From Bacteroidales bacterium (GTDB lineage: Bacteria > Bacteroidota > Bacteroidia > Bacteroidales > UBA932): a stretch of DNA of 64,000 nucleotides. The DNA lies in the NCBI GenBank assembly GCA_017429475.1, contig JAFROX010000001.1:372001-436000 (forward strand), written 5' to 3'. Both the position numbers and the translations under genes were made by a program. This document shows positions 42,190 through 49,684 of the stretch, piece by piece. Below the pieces are notes generated by a model. That model had not been told where the DNA came from. It worked only from the letters and a program-made list of their open reading frames with translations, and did no database searches. The stretch's first letter is position 1, and the number at the start of each line of letters is the position of its first letter.

Positions 42190-42221
42190 TATTCTTGACA
42201 GTAAAAAACAACACAAGCAGT

Positions 42222-42884
42222 ATGAGCATATTTTCATCTTCTATCGGGAAAAAGCTTATTATGAGCATCTCTGGCTTATTCCTCGTGCTTTTTCTCACCT
42301 TGCACATGGTCCTGAACTTCACTTCTGTCTTCAGCGCTGAAGCTTTCCAGAAAGTGTGCGACTTTATGGGCACTCCCGTAATCAGCATTATGGTTCCCGT
42401 CCTGGCATTCGGTTTTGTGATCCACATCATCTACGCCTTTATCCTCACCGCAAGCAACCTCAAGTCACGCGGCGGTCTCAAGAGGTATGAAGTAGCCACA
42501 AAAACCCAGGCCGACTCTTGGGCTTCCAAGAACATGATTTACCTCGGTGCCATCGTGCTGCTTGGCTTGGCCATCCACCTCACCCACTTCTGGGCTGACA
42601 TGCAGCTTCAGGAATTCAAGGGCGGTGAGGCAGCCGATCCGAATATGCTGCTCAGCCAGACTTTCGGCAGCATCGGAATGACCATCCTCTACCTCGTATG
42701 GTTTGTCGCCATCTGGCTGCACCTCAGCCACGGTTTCTGGAGCGCACTCCAGACCATCGGATGGAACAACGACAAATGGCTCAAGAGGCTCAAGGTGATC
42801 GGCATCGTTTATGTCACCATCCTTATGGGCGGTTTTGCAATCACTGCCATCGCAGCTTGCTGCAGAGCCCACGGATTGTTCTAA
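42222..42884 (+). CDS. sdhC: Succinate dehydrogenase/fumarate reductase cytochrome b subunit (b558 family), orphan
   Basis: This 220-residue protein has about five membrane helices. Conserved His residues occur in helices (FLTLHMVLNF, GFVIHIIYAF, AIHLTHFW, WLHLSHGFWSALQTIGWN), as in the single-chain cytochrome b of Bacteroidota and Bacillota type B succinate:quinone oxidoreductases. It binds two hemes b and passes electrons between quinone and the flavoprotein. The usual partners sdhA/frdA and sdhB/frdB should follow, but the next gene is hemW on the opposite strand, overlapping by four bases. The subunit is therefore separated from its partners. The ATG at 42222 is preferred over an upstream TTG. 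Confidence 0.93.
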   Translation: MSIFSSSIGKKLIMSISGLFLVLFLTLHMVLNFTSVFSAEAFQKVCDFMGTPVISIMVPVLAFGFVIHIIYAFILTASNLKSRGGLKRYEVATKTQADSWASKNMIYLGAIVLLGLAIHLTHFWADMQLQEFKGGEAADPNMLLSQTFGSIGMTILYLVWFVAIWLHLSHGFWSALQTIGWNNDKWLKRLKVIGIVYVTILMGGFAITAIAACCRAHGLF

Positions 42885-43972
42885 TCTGTCTTAAGGAAGT
42901 CCCGGATGATTGTGTCCGAGACGAATCTGTCCCTCCGGTCGATAGAACAGCGACCGGTTGCGGCATCGAATGAAAGGTTATGTTCAGCTGACCCTCCGAT
43001 CAAAGAGGCATCCACGCCTTCGGAGGTCCTCAGCCCCAGCATAACCTTTTCATTATATATATCCTCGTCAGTAAGGGTCTCCCCTTCTTTCAGTGCGCCC
43101 TCAAGCCAACGCCCCAGATCGTCCACGTTCCAGCTGCGATGGCGGTCTCCGTCGAATGAGTGCGCGCCGGGCCCCAGACCAAGGTAAGGCTCGCGCCGCC
43201 AGTATGCACTGTTGTGGCGGGAATGGTATCCCGGACGGCAGAAATTCGAAATCTCATACTGCCCGAACCCCTTTTCGTCGAGAATGTCCTGCAGAATGAA
43301 ATACTGCCTGCGGCAGACCTCTTCGTCGGGCTCGCTGTAGCGGCCTTTGTCGGCAAGTTTGCTGAGCATGCTGCCCGGATCGAGACTCATCTGGTAGGCG
43401 GAGATATGCTGCACGCCGAGATCTGCGGCCTTGCGGATGTCCTGCTCCCATTCCCCGTCGGTCAGACCTGTATAGCCAAATATGAGGTCGAGCGACACAT
43501 TGTCGAATTTGTCTGTAAGAATGCGTACTGCCCGTTCCGCTTCAGCAGCATCGTGCCGGCGGTTCATCCACTTCAAATGCTCATTTTGGAAAGACTGCAC
43601 CCCTACGCTCACGCGGTTCACGCCGCAGTCGCGGTAGGCGCGCAGAAGATATTCCCCTGCGCTGCGGCAGATGTCATCGGGATTGACCTCGACGGTGAAT
43701 TCCTCGACACCGTCCAGGTCGAAACTGCCAGCCAGTGCAGAGCATATTTCCGAAAAATCCGATGGTGAAAGCAACGAAGGAGTGCCCCCTCCGAAATAGA
43801 CTGTCTTGATCTGCGAGTCCTGGGGAAAGAATCCGCGGGACTCTTCTGCCTCCCGGCAAAGAGCAGACACATACCTGCGGCGCAAGGCACCGTCGCGAAG
43901 AACCTCAGAATAAAAGCCGCAATACGTGCAGAAAGATGCACAGAAAGGGACGTGTATGTATATCCCGGCCAA
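42881..43972 (-). CDS. hemW: Radical SAM heme chaperone HemW
   Basis: This 363-residue protein begins MAGIYIHVPFCASFCTYCGF. Cys11, Cys15 and Cys18 form the CxxxCxxC 4Fe-4S site, preceded by the conserved YIHVPFC. YFGGGTPSLL follows, as in HemW/HemN-like proteins. It carries heme to respiratory enzymes, which may explain its place beside sdhC. The start codon must be TTG (43972): the preceding codon is the stop of the upstream coiled-coil gene and there is no other start before the cysteines. Stop and start are directly adjacent, so translation is probably coupled. Confidence 0.93.
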   Translation of the reverse strand: MAGIYIHVPFCASFCTYCGFYSEVLRDGALRRRYVSALCREAEESRGFFPQDSQIKTVYFGGGTPSLLSPSDFSEICSALAGSFDLDGVEEFTVEVNPDDICRSAGEYLLRAYRDCGVNRVSVGVQSFQNEHLKWMNRRHDAAEAERAVRILTDKFDNVSLDLIFGYTGLTDGEWEQDIRKAADLGVQHISAYQMSLDPGSMLSKLADKGRYSEPDEEVCRRQYFILQDILDEKGFGQYEISNFCRPGYHSRHNSAYWRREPYLGLGPGAHSFDGDRHRSWNVDDLGRWLEGALKEGETLTDEDIYNEKVMLGLRTSEGVDASLIGGSAEHNLSFDAATGRCSIDRRDRFVSDTIIRDFLKTD

Positions 43973-44839
43973 TTACTTGAGAAGCAGGTCGGCAGAACCG
44001 ATCTTGCCTTCGGTGGTATATGCATCCACGGTATAGACGCCCTTGGTGAAAGGCTGAGGGCTTGCGAAATAAACGCTCACCTCAACTTCTTCTCCCTGAT
44101 AGTCAACCTCGCGGCTCTCTGAGTATATCATCTCCTCGCCGGCGCAGTTGAAGAGCTGGCGGTCGTCTGCGGTCAGGAGTATGCCGTCCGGACCCTTGAC
44201 TCTGATATATACCCTGCGGGGGCCTTTCTTGGCGATGCTGTTCTCGATGAGGAACAGGTCGGTGCGCAGCTTCTCGGTGCGGCTGCTGCGGTCGGTCTCC
44301 TTTGCGGAGGCATTGATGGCGTGGAGCGATACCCCGCGGCCCTTGACCACAGAGCCCTGGGCAACCTGACGGCCCAGCTCGTCGGCTTCGGTGCGCAGGT
44401 TGTCATACTGACGCCTGTTCTCGGCAGCCTCCTGGCGTGCGTCGGAAGCCTCCTGTCGCAAAGCTATGTTGAGGTTGTTGAGCGAGTCTATCTGTACTAT
44501 ATAATGTCTCATAATGGAACGGAGGGTTCCGAGCTCCTTCTCATACTGGCGAATCTGGGCCCTGTTGGTGGCCTCGGTCTGCTGGAATCGCTCGATCAGC
44601 TGGTCTACCTTCTCCCTCTCGATCTCCAGGTTGGCGTTGAGGGTGTCATTGGCAGTCTGCAGTTCCGCATACTCCTCGCGGAGCTCCATCATCTCCTGGG
44701 TCAGGTCGGCCTTCTCGATGTTGAGGTCCTTGACTATATTGTTCTTGCTGACCCAGACATATGCCAGCACACCGCCGAGCAGGATGGCTGCGATGCCAAG
44801 CGCCACGGCAATCTTTCTCAATTTCTCTTCATTTTCCAT
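43973..44839 (-). CDS. Membrane-anchored coiled-coil protein of unknown function
   Basis: This 288-residue protein has a short cytoplasmic start, one membrane helix (about 10-30), a long coiled coil (about 35-160, rich in Glu/Leu heptads such as ELREEYAELQTANDTLNANL), and a C-terminal beta-rich domain (about 165-288) with RRVYIRVKGPDGILLTADDR and GVYTVDAYTTEGKIGSADL. The topology suggests a periplasmic rod with a globular head. I do not recognise the family. It is cotranscribed with hemW, whose TTG follows its stop at once. Transcription should start from the TAAATTTG box at 44871-44878 on the minus strand. Confidence 0.82.
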   Translation of the reverse strand: MENEEKLRKIAVALGIAAILLGGVLAYVWVSKNNIVKDLNIEKADLTQEMMELREEYAELQTANDTLNANLEIEREKVDQLIERFQQTEATNRAQIRQYEKELGTLRSIMRHYIVQIDSLNNLNIALRQEASDARQEAAENRRQYDNLRTEADELGRQVAQGSVVKGRGVSLHAINASAKETDRSSRTEKLRTDLFLIENSIAKKGPRRVYIRVKGPDGILLTADDRQLFNCAGEEMIYSESREVDYQGEEVEVSVYFASPQPFTKGVYTVDAYTTEGKIGSADLLLK

Positions 44840-44870
44840 ATCGAATGATATTTTAATGCCTTTGATAAGG

Positions 44871-44888
44871 CAAATTTAACTAAATTTG
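44871..44888. promoter_or_regulatory. Perfectly mirrored divergent -7 boxes
   Basis: CAAATTTAACTAAATTTG: the left half reads TAAATTTG on the minus strand (coiled-coil gene) and the right half TAAATTTG on the plus strand (gene at 44930), only two bases apart. A TTTG at 44861-44864 is 16 bases before the plus box, a little short for a -33. RNA polymerase could hardly occupy both boxes at once. Confidence 0.65.
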
Positions 44889-44929
44889 TCACATTCACTT
44901 AACTGCGAACCACAAAAACCCTGCAATCC

Positions 44930-45406
44930 ATGAAATACTTAGTCAGAGCAGTCAAATATCTCATCTACTTCACGGTGCTCTTCCTGGTCATCGTCGCCAT
45001 CCTCTGCGTCGTTCTCAAACACCCGCTCAGCAGTTTCACGACTCTATTCAAAGAAGGTGCCATGTGGCAGATCGCCGTTCTGTTCGCGATTATTTCCGCA
45101 GTTTATCCCATGCTCGGCTTCCGCAAGAACCACATAACGCTCGACGGGCCGTTCAGCGACTATTACGGTATCATAAAACAGACTATGGAAGACGCCGACT
45201 TCGAGCTCGAGAGCGAAGACGACGAGAAGATGGTATTCCGTCAGAAGAGAGGCTATATGCGCTTCACAAGGATGTGGGAGGACGCGGTCACTTTCTTCAA
45301 GGGCGAGGACAGGGTATATGTGGACGGCCCCATCAGGGACACCACCCGGCTCATCAGCAACGTATACTATAATTATCGTATGCGCAACCCCAAAGACCAG
45401 TATTGA
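44930..45406 (+). CDS. Small membrane protein of unknown function
   Basis: This 158-residue protein has two predicted membrane helices (about 10-30 and 44-60), then a soluble domain ending RMRNPKDQY. The domain contains EDADFELESEDDEKMVFRQK and VYVDGPIRDTTRLISNVYYN, suggesting a small beta-sheet domain on the cytoplasmic side. I do not recognise the family. It has its own mirrored promoter, and the DUF2007 gene starts two bases after its stop, so the two are likely cotranscribed. Confidence 0.8.
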   Translation: MKYLVRAVKYLIYFTVLFLVIVAILCVVLKHPLSSFTTLFKEGAMWQIAVLFAIISAVYPMLGFRKNHITLDGPFSDYYGIIKQTMEDADFELESEDDEKMVFRQKRGYMRFTRMWEDAVTFFKGEDRVYVDGPIRDTTRLISNVYYNYRMRNPKDQY

Positions 45407-45408
45407 CA

Positions 45409-45609
45409 ATGAAGGTAGTTGCTAAGTTTTCCGACGTCTACGAGGCCCATATCGTTTGCGGAATGCTCGAGAACGAAGGCATTGAATGCGAAATCATCAA
45501 CGAAAACCTGCCCTTCCTGGGAATGGGCGTGGCCGGTTTCGACGTGCGCATCGTGGTCAACGACGATGACTATGAACGCGCCAAAGAGTTGCTTTCAGAA
45601 AAAAAATGA
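45409..45609 (+). CDS. DUF2007 domain protein (putative signal-transducing)
   Basis: This 66-residue protein matches DUF2007: an N-terminal VVAKFSDVYEAHIVCGMLEN, the GIECEIINENLPF turn, and a GFDVRIVVNDDDYERAKELL end. The fold is a small beta-alpha-beta unit seen alone or fused to other domains; the family is called putative signal-transducing on weak grounds. The ATG at 45409 is chosen over a TTG two codons upstream that overlaps the previous stop. Function here unknown; the partner membrane protein is the most likely interactor. Confidence 0.85.
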   Translation: MKVVAKFSDVYEAHIVCGMLENEGIECEIINENLPFLGMGVAGFDVRIVVNDDDYERAKELLSEKK

Positions 45610-45617
45610 TATCTTTG
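45589..45617 (+). promoter_or_regulatory. Promoter for the TPR protein gene
   Basis: TTG at 45589-45591 and TATCTTTG at 45610-45617 are 18 bases apart, a good fit to the Bacteroidota -33/-7 pattern. The -33 lies inside the DUF2007 coding end and the -7 box begins directly after its TGA. The ATG is 66 bases downstream. Confidence 0.6.
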
Positions 45618-45683
45618 TTCCCGTTTGGCACGCAAATTTCATAACACCACACCTGAAACCAAATTATTAAGACATAAATTGCT

Positions 45684-46625
45684 ATGAAAAAATTTTTCCT
45701 GACACTTTGTGTAGCTCTTGCAACAACGGGTTTTGCCATGGCGCAGGATCTTGAGGCAGTAGTAGGAACCTTCAACGCTGCTGCAACAGCCCTTAACGAA
45801 AAGAATTATGATAGTGCCCTGGCACAGTTCAATACCGCCCTCGAGCAGGCGACCGCTCTCGGAGATGAGGGTGCGGAGGTTTTAAACAACTGCAAGGAAT
45901 ATATCCCCAAAGTCCTGCTCCAGCTCGGCAAGGAAAATGCTGAGGCCAGCGATTTCGACAAGGCGGTTGATTTTTTCAAACAGGCATCAGACAAGGCTCT
46001 CGACTTTGCAAACAATGACGCCGTAGTCGCAGAAGCTCAGAAACTCATCCCTCAGATGCTCAATGCAAAGGCCGGTGCGCTCCTGAATGCAAAGGAATAT
46101 GATGCAGCAGCTGCCGCATACAAGGCAATCGTCGACGCTGATGCAACCAACGGCGCCGCATGGTTCAGAATGGGTCAGGCTCTCGCCGCAGCCGACAAGG
46201 CTGACGAAGCAGTCGAGGCTTTCACCAAAGCAGCCGAGAACGGCCAGGAAGCCAACGCCAAGAAGCAGCTTGCCAACATCTATCTGAAGAAAGCAGTTGC
46301 CTGCCAGAAAGAGAAAGATATGAAAGGCATGCTTGAAAACGCACAGCTTTCAGCACAGAACAACGACAGCGCCAACGCTCAGAAACTCATCGGTACCGCA
46401 GCCCTCAGCCTCAAGCAGAACCAGGTTGCAGCCGAGGCTTTCGAAGCTTATCTGGCCATCAACCCCGAGGCAGCCGACAAGGCTCAGACCATCTATCAGA
46501 TCGGTACCGCCTATATGGGTGCCAACAACAACAGCAAAGCTTGCAGCTACTTCAAACAGATCAAGGGTGACGCCAAATGGGGCGAGGCTGCGACTTACTA
46601 CATCACAACCCTCAAATGCAACTAA
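45684..46625 (+). CDS. Secreted tetratricopeptide-repeat protein
   Basis: This 313-residue protein has a signal peptide (cleavage near Ala20, TTGFAMAQD). About seven TPR-like helical hairpins follow, such as ALNEKNYDSALAQFNTALEQ, LLNAKEYDAAAAAYKAIVDA and GQALAAADKADEAVEAFTKA. TPR arrays hold protein complexes together. The protein is Ala-rich and probably periplasmic. It overlaps the U32 gene by 10 bases, so the two are translationally coupled. Its partners are unknown. Confidence 0.88.
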   Translation: MKKFFLTLCVALATTGFAMAQDLEAVVGTFNAAATALNEKNYDSALAQFNTALEQATALGDEGAEVLNNCKEYIPKVLLQLGKENAEASDFDKAVDFFKQASDKALDFANNDAVVAEAQKLIPQMLNAKAGALLNAKEYDAAAAAYKAIVDADATNGAAWFRMGQALAAADKADEAVEAFTKAAENGQEANAKKQLANIYLKKAVACQKEKDMKGMLENAQLSAQNNDSANAQKLIGTAALSLKQNQVAAEAFEAYLAINPEAADKAQTIYQIGTAYMGANNNSKACSYFKQIKGDAKWGEAATYYITTLKCN

Positions 46626-48331
46626 CGCTCGAGCTTCTCGCTCCCGCGAAAAATAAAGACATCGGCATTGCAGCGATCGACTGCGGTGCCGATGCCGTAT
46701 ATATCGCAGGACCTTCATTCGGAGCACGCGAGGCCGCTGGGAACCCCGTGGAGGACATTGCTGTCCTGGCGGAGTATGCCCACCGCTTCAGCGCAAGGGT
46801 GTATGCCACAGTCAACACCCTGCTCTACGATGAGGAACTGCCACAGGCCGCATCCCTTGTACGGGACCTTTACAAAGCCGGTGTCGACGCTATCCTGGTG
46901 CAGGATTTCCGGCTGTTGAAGCAGAAACTTCCGCCCATCGAGGTCCACGCCTCGACCCAGGCGGTCTGCCGCACTCCGCAGCAGGCAGCAGCTCTCGAAG
47001 CCCTTGGATTCAAGAGGCTAGTGCTCGAGAGGCAGCTGTCGCTGGAGCAGATCAGGGCCATCAGGGAGGCCGTTTCCTGCGAACTGGAGTTTTTCGTCCA
47101 CGGCGCCCTGTGCGTCTGCTACAGCGGAGAATGTTTCCTGAGCGAGCATCTCACCGACCGCAGCGCCAACCGCGGAGCCTGCATCCAGGCCTGCCGCTCG
47201 CTGTATGACCTTGAAGATGCTTTTGGCAAGACACTGGTGCGCAACTACCCCTTGCTCTCGCTGAAGGACTACCGCCTCGACAGCCATATCGCAGAGCTTG
47301 CCGAAGCCGGCATCTGCTCCTTCAAGATCGAAGGCAGGCTCAAGAACGAAAGTTACGTGCGCAACGTCGTGCGGCACTACTGCCTTGCCCTCGACCGTTT
47401 CATCGAAGGGCATCCGCAGTACCGGCGTGCTTCGGCAGGCAGGGTCACCGGAGGTTTCACCCCCAACATCGATGCGACCTTCAACAGGGGTTATACCGAC
47501 CTGTTCATCGACGGCGGCAGAGGCCGCTGGCTGTCAGGTGACAACACCAAGTCCAAAGGTGAATTCGCCGGCCGCATCACGGCCAGGGGCGAAGGCTGGA
47601 TAGAGCTCGACGGTACGGTTGCGATAAACAACGGAGACGGGCTCTGCACGGTTTCGGCCAATGGCGAGCAGACCGGCTTCAGGGCCGACAGATGCACTGG
47701 CCGGCGCATTGAGATAAAATCTTCCGAAGGGCTCAGGATCGGCCAGGAAATCTGGCGCAACTACAACATAGCCTTCGAGAAACAGTTGCGCAGCGACAGT
47801 CCCGAACGGCTGGTAGACGTGACCGTCGATTTCTCTGCCGACTCCATTACTGCTGTCAGCGCGGCAGGAGCCTCGGTAACCCTCGACATCAGGGGAGACT
47901 TCCCTCCTGCCCTCAACATAGCAAGTGCGGTGGACAACATACGCAGGCAGATGGGCAAACGTGCAGGAGTATACTCCTTCCACGTGATGTCGGTCGATGA
48001 CGGTGACGTACGCTTCTACCCTCTCTCGACGCTGAACGGATTCCGCCGCAAGCTGGCTGAAATGCTTGACGCAAGGATGAGTCAGATAATGGCGGCACGG
48101 CGCACTGCATTCAAGCCTTTGGATGCGCCACTGCCCCCTCAGAAAAGGAAGGCGGAGGACGGCGTGCTGATGCGCAGCAAATATTGCATCCGCCACGAAC
48201 TCGGCATATGCCCCAGGCAGGGCAAAAAGGCTGACGTCAGGGAACCGCTCTTCCTGGTGAACAACGGCCGACGCCTGCAGCTCGACTTCGACTGCAAGGC
48301 CTGCGAGATGTCGGTGCTTGCCTGCGACTAG
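46616..48331 (+). CDS. Peptidase U32 family protein (RlhA/TrhP-like)
   Basis: The start at 46616 gives MQLTLELLAPAKNKD, the family's usual beginning (LELLAPAG-type). The 571-residue protein has the U32 TIM-barrel domain (1-300) and a cysteine cluster including CYSGECFLSEHLTDRSANRG followed by ACIQACR, which should bind a 4Fe-4S cluster. The C-terminal part (about 360-571) matches the DUF3656-type extension of RlhA. Characterised relatives hydroxylate rRNA or tRNA bases using prephenate-derived oxygen rather than acting as proteases, so an RNA-modifying role is more likely. It overlaps the TPR gene end by 10 bases. Confidence 0.88.
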   Translation: MQLTLELLAPAKNKDIGIAAIDCGADAVYIAGPSFGAREAAGNPVEDIAVLAEYAHRFSARVYATVNTLLYDEELPQAASLVRDLYKAGVDAILVQDFRLLKQKLPPIEVHASTQAVCRTPQQAAALEALGFKRLVLERQLSLEQIRAIREAVSCELEFFVHGALCVCYSGECFLSEHLTDRSANRGACIQACRSLYDLEDAFGKTLVRNYPLLSLKDYRLDSHIAELAEAGICSFKIEGRLKNESYVRNVVRHYCLALDRFIEGHPQYRRASAGRVTGGFTPNIDATFNRGYTDLFIDGGRGRWLSGDNTKSKGEFAGRITARGEGWIELDGTVAINNGDGLCTVSANGEQTGFRADRCTGRRIEIKSSEGLRIGQEIWRNYNIAFEKQLRSDSPERLVDVTVDFSADSITAVSAAGASVTLDIRGDFPPALNIASAVDNIRRQMGKRAGVYSFHVMSVDDGDVRFYPLSTLNGFRRKLAEMLDARMSQIMAARRTAFKPLDAPLPPQKRKAEDGVLMRSKYCIRHELGICPRQGKKADVREPLFLVNNGRRLQLDFDCKACEMSVLACD

Positions 48332-48360
48332 CGCCTGTTTTCTATTAGAAGATTTTTCAT

Positions 48361-48368
48361 TAATTTTG
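48361..48368 (+). promoter_or_regulatory. -7 box for the pyrH-frr operon
   Basis: TAATTTTG matches TAnnTTTG exactly and lies 18 bases before the pyrH ATG, in the 55-base gap after the U32 gene. Confidence 0.6.
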
Positions 48369-48386
48369 TTTGATAACTCAAAGGAT

Positions 48387-49100
48387 ATGAAATACAAACG
48401 AATACTTCTCAAACTCAGCGGCGAAGCCATCGGCGGGCCGGACGGACAGGGACTCGACGAGCCCATCCTGACATCTTACGCATCTCAGATCGCATCGGTA
48501 GTGCGCAGCGGCGTGCAGGTTGCGATAGTCATCGGCGGCGGCAACATCTTCCGCGGCCTGGCTGGTGCACAGCAGGGTTTCGACCGCGTACGCGGCGACC
48601 AGATGGGAATGCTCGCCACTGTCATCAACAGCATCGGCCTGTCTATTTTCATCAAGAAGGCCGGCGTGCCTGCAGAAGTGTTCACCTCAACTCCCATGGA
48701 GCCGATGGCCAAATACTACAGGCGTGACGAAGCCGTTGAGTTTATGGAGAAAGGCGGCGTGGCAATCATCGCCGGAGGCACCGGCAATCCTTTCTTCACC
48801 ACCGACTCGGCATCTGCCCTCCGCGCCTGCGAGATCAAGGCCGACGCCCTGCTCAAAGGCACTAAGGTCGACGGAGTCTATGACTGCGACCCGGCAAAGA
48901 ATCCGGACGCAAAGAAATATACTACCCTCACGTTCGACAAGGCACTTGCCGACGGACTCAAAGTGATGGACAGCACAGCGTTCACCCTCTGCCGCGAAAA
49001 CGATATGCCCATCATAGTTTTCAATATGACCAAAGAAGGTTCGCTCGAGACACTTGTAGTAGAGGGCAAGGACATCGGAACCGTAGTAAGCAACAAATAA
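48387..49100 (+). CDS. pyrH: UMP kinase
   Basis: The start at 48387 gives MKYKRILLKLSGEAIGGPDG, the canonical PyrH N-terminus; an upstream ATG lies inside the U32 gene region and above the promoter. The 237-residue amino-acid-kinase fold protein has VIGGGNIFRG and KVDGVYDCDPAKNPDAKKY. It phosphorylates UMP to UDP. It is followed by frr after 16 bases, a pairing common to very many bacteria. Confidence 0.97.
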   Translation: MKYKRILLKLSGEAIGGPDGQGLDEPILTSYASQIASVVRSGVQVAIVIGGGNIFRGLAGAQQGFDRVRGDQMGMLATVINSIGLSIFIKKAGVPAEVFTSTPMEPMAKYYRRDEAVEFMEKGGVAIIAGGTGNPFFTTDSASALRACEIKADALLKGTKVDGVYDCDPAKNPDAKKYTTLTFDKALADGLKVMDSTAFTLCRENDMPIIVFNMTKEGSLETLVVEGKDIGTVVSNK

Positions 49101-49116
49101 TAAACACAATACCACT

Positions 49117-49680
49117 ATGATTGAGAAAGCAAAGGCTGTCCTCGAAGACAGCAAGAAGAAGATGCAGGACGCGGTGACCCACCTCGACGAGGAACTCAAG
49201 ACCTACCGCGCCGGCAAGGCCAATCCCGCAGTTTTCGCCAATGTACTGGTGAACTACTACGGCACTATGACCCCCATACCCCAGGTTGCCAGCATTTCGG
49301 TGCCTGACGCAAAGACTATGTTCATCCAGCCTTGGGAGAGAAATATGATCGCTCCCATCGAGAAGGCCATTATGGATGCCAATATCGGATTCACTCCCCA
49401 GAACAACGGCGAGGTCATCCGCATCAACGTTCCGGCCCTCACCGAGGACCGTCGCCGCGAACTGGTGAAGAAAGCCAAGACCGAAGGCGAGACTGCCAAG
49501 GTCAGCATCCGCAACGTGCGCCGCGACGCCATCAACGCTCTCAAGAAACTGCAGAAAGACGGACTTCCCGAGGATGTAGAGAAAGACAGCGAAGAGTCTG
49601 TACAGAAAGAGACCGACAACTTCACCAAGAAAGTTGACGAGATCCTTGCAGCCAAGGAGAAAGAGATAATGACTGTCTAG
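49117..49680 (+). CDS. frr: Ribosome recycling factor
   Basis: This 187-residue protein has the RRF pattern: LRTYRAG-like LKTYRAGKANPAVFANVLVN, PQVASISVPDAKTMFIQPWE, and EDRRRELVKKAKTEGETAKV. Together with EF-G it splits ribosomes after termination. It lies between pyrH and holB and is part of the rightward run that reaches trmB. Confidence 0.97.
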   Translation: MIEKAKAVLEDSKKKMQDAVTHLDEELKTYRAGKANPAVFANVLVNYYGTMTPIPQVASISVPDAKTMFIQPWERNMIAPIEKAIMDANIGFTPQNNGEVIRINVPALTEDRRRELVKKAKTEGETAKVSIRNVRRDAINALKKLQKDGLPEDVEKDSEESVQKETDNFTKKVDEILAAKEKEIMTV

Positions 49681-49684
49681 GCTC

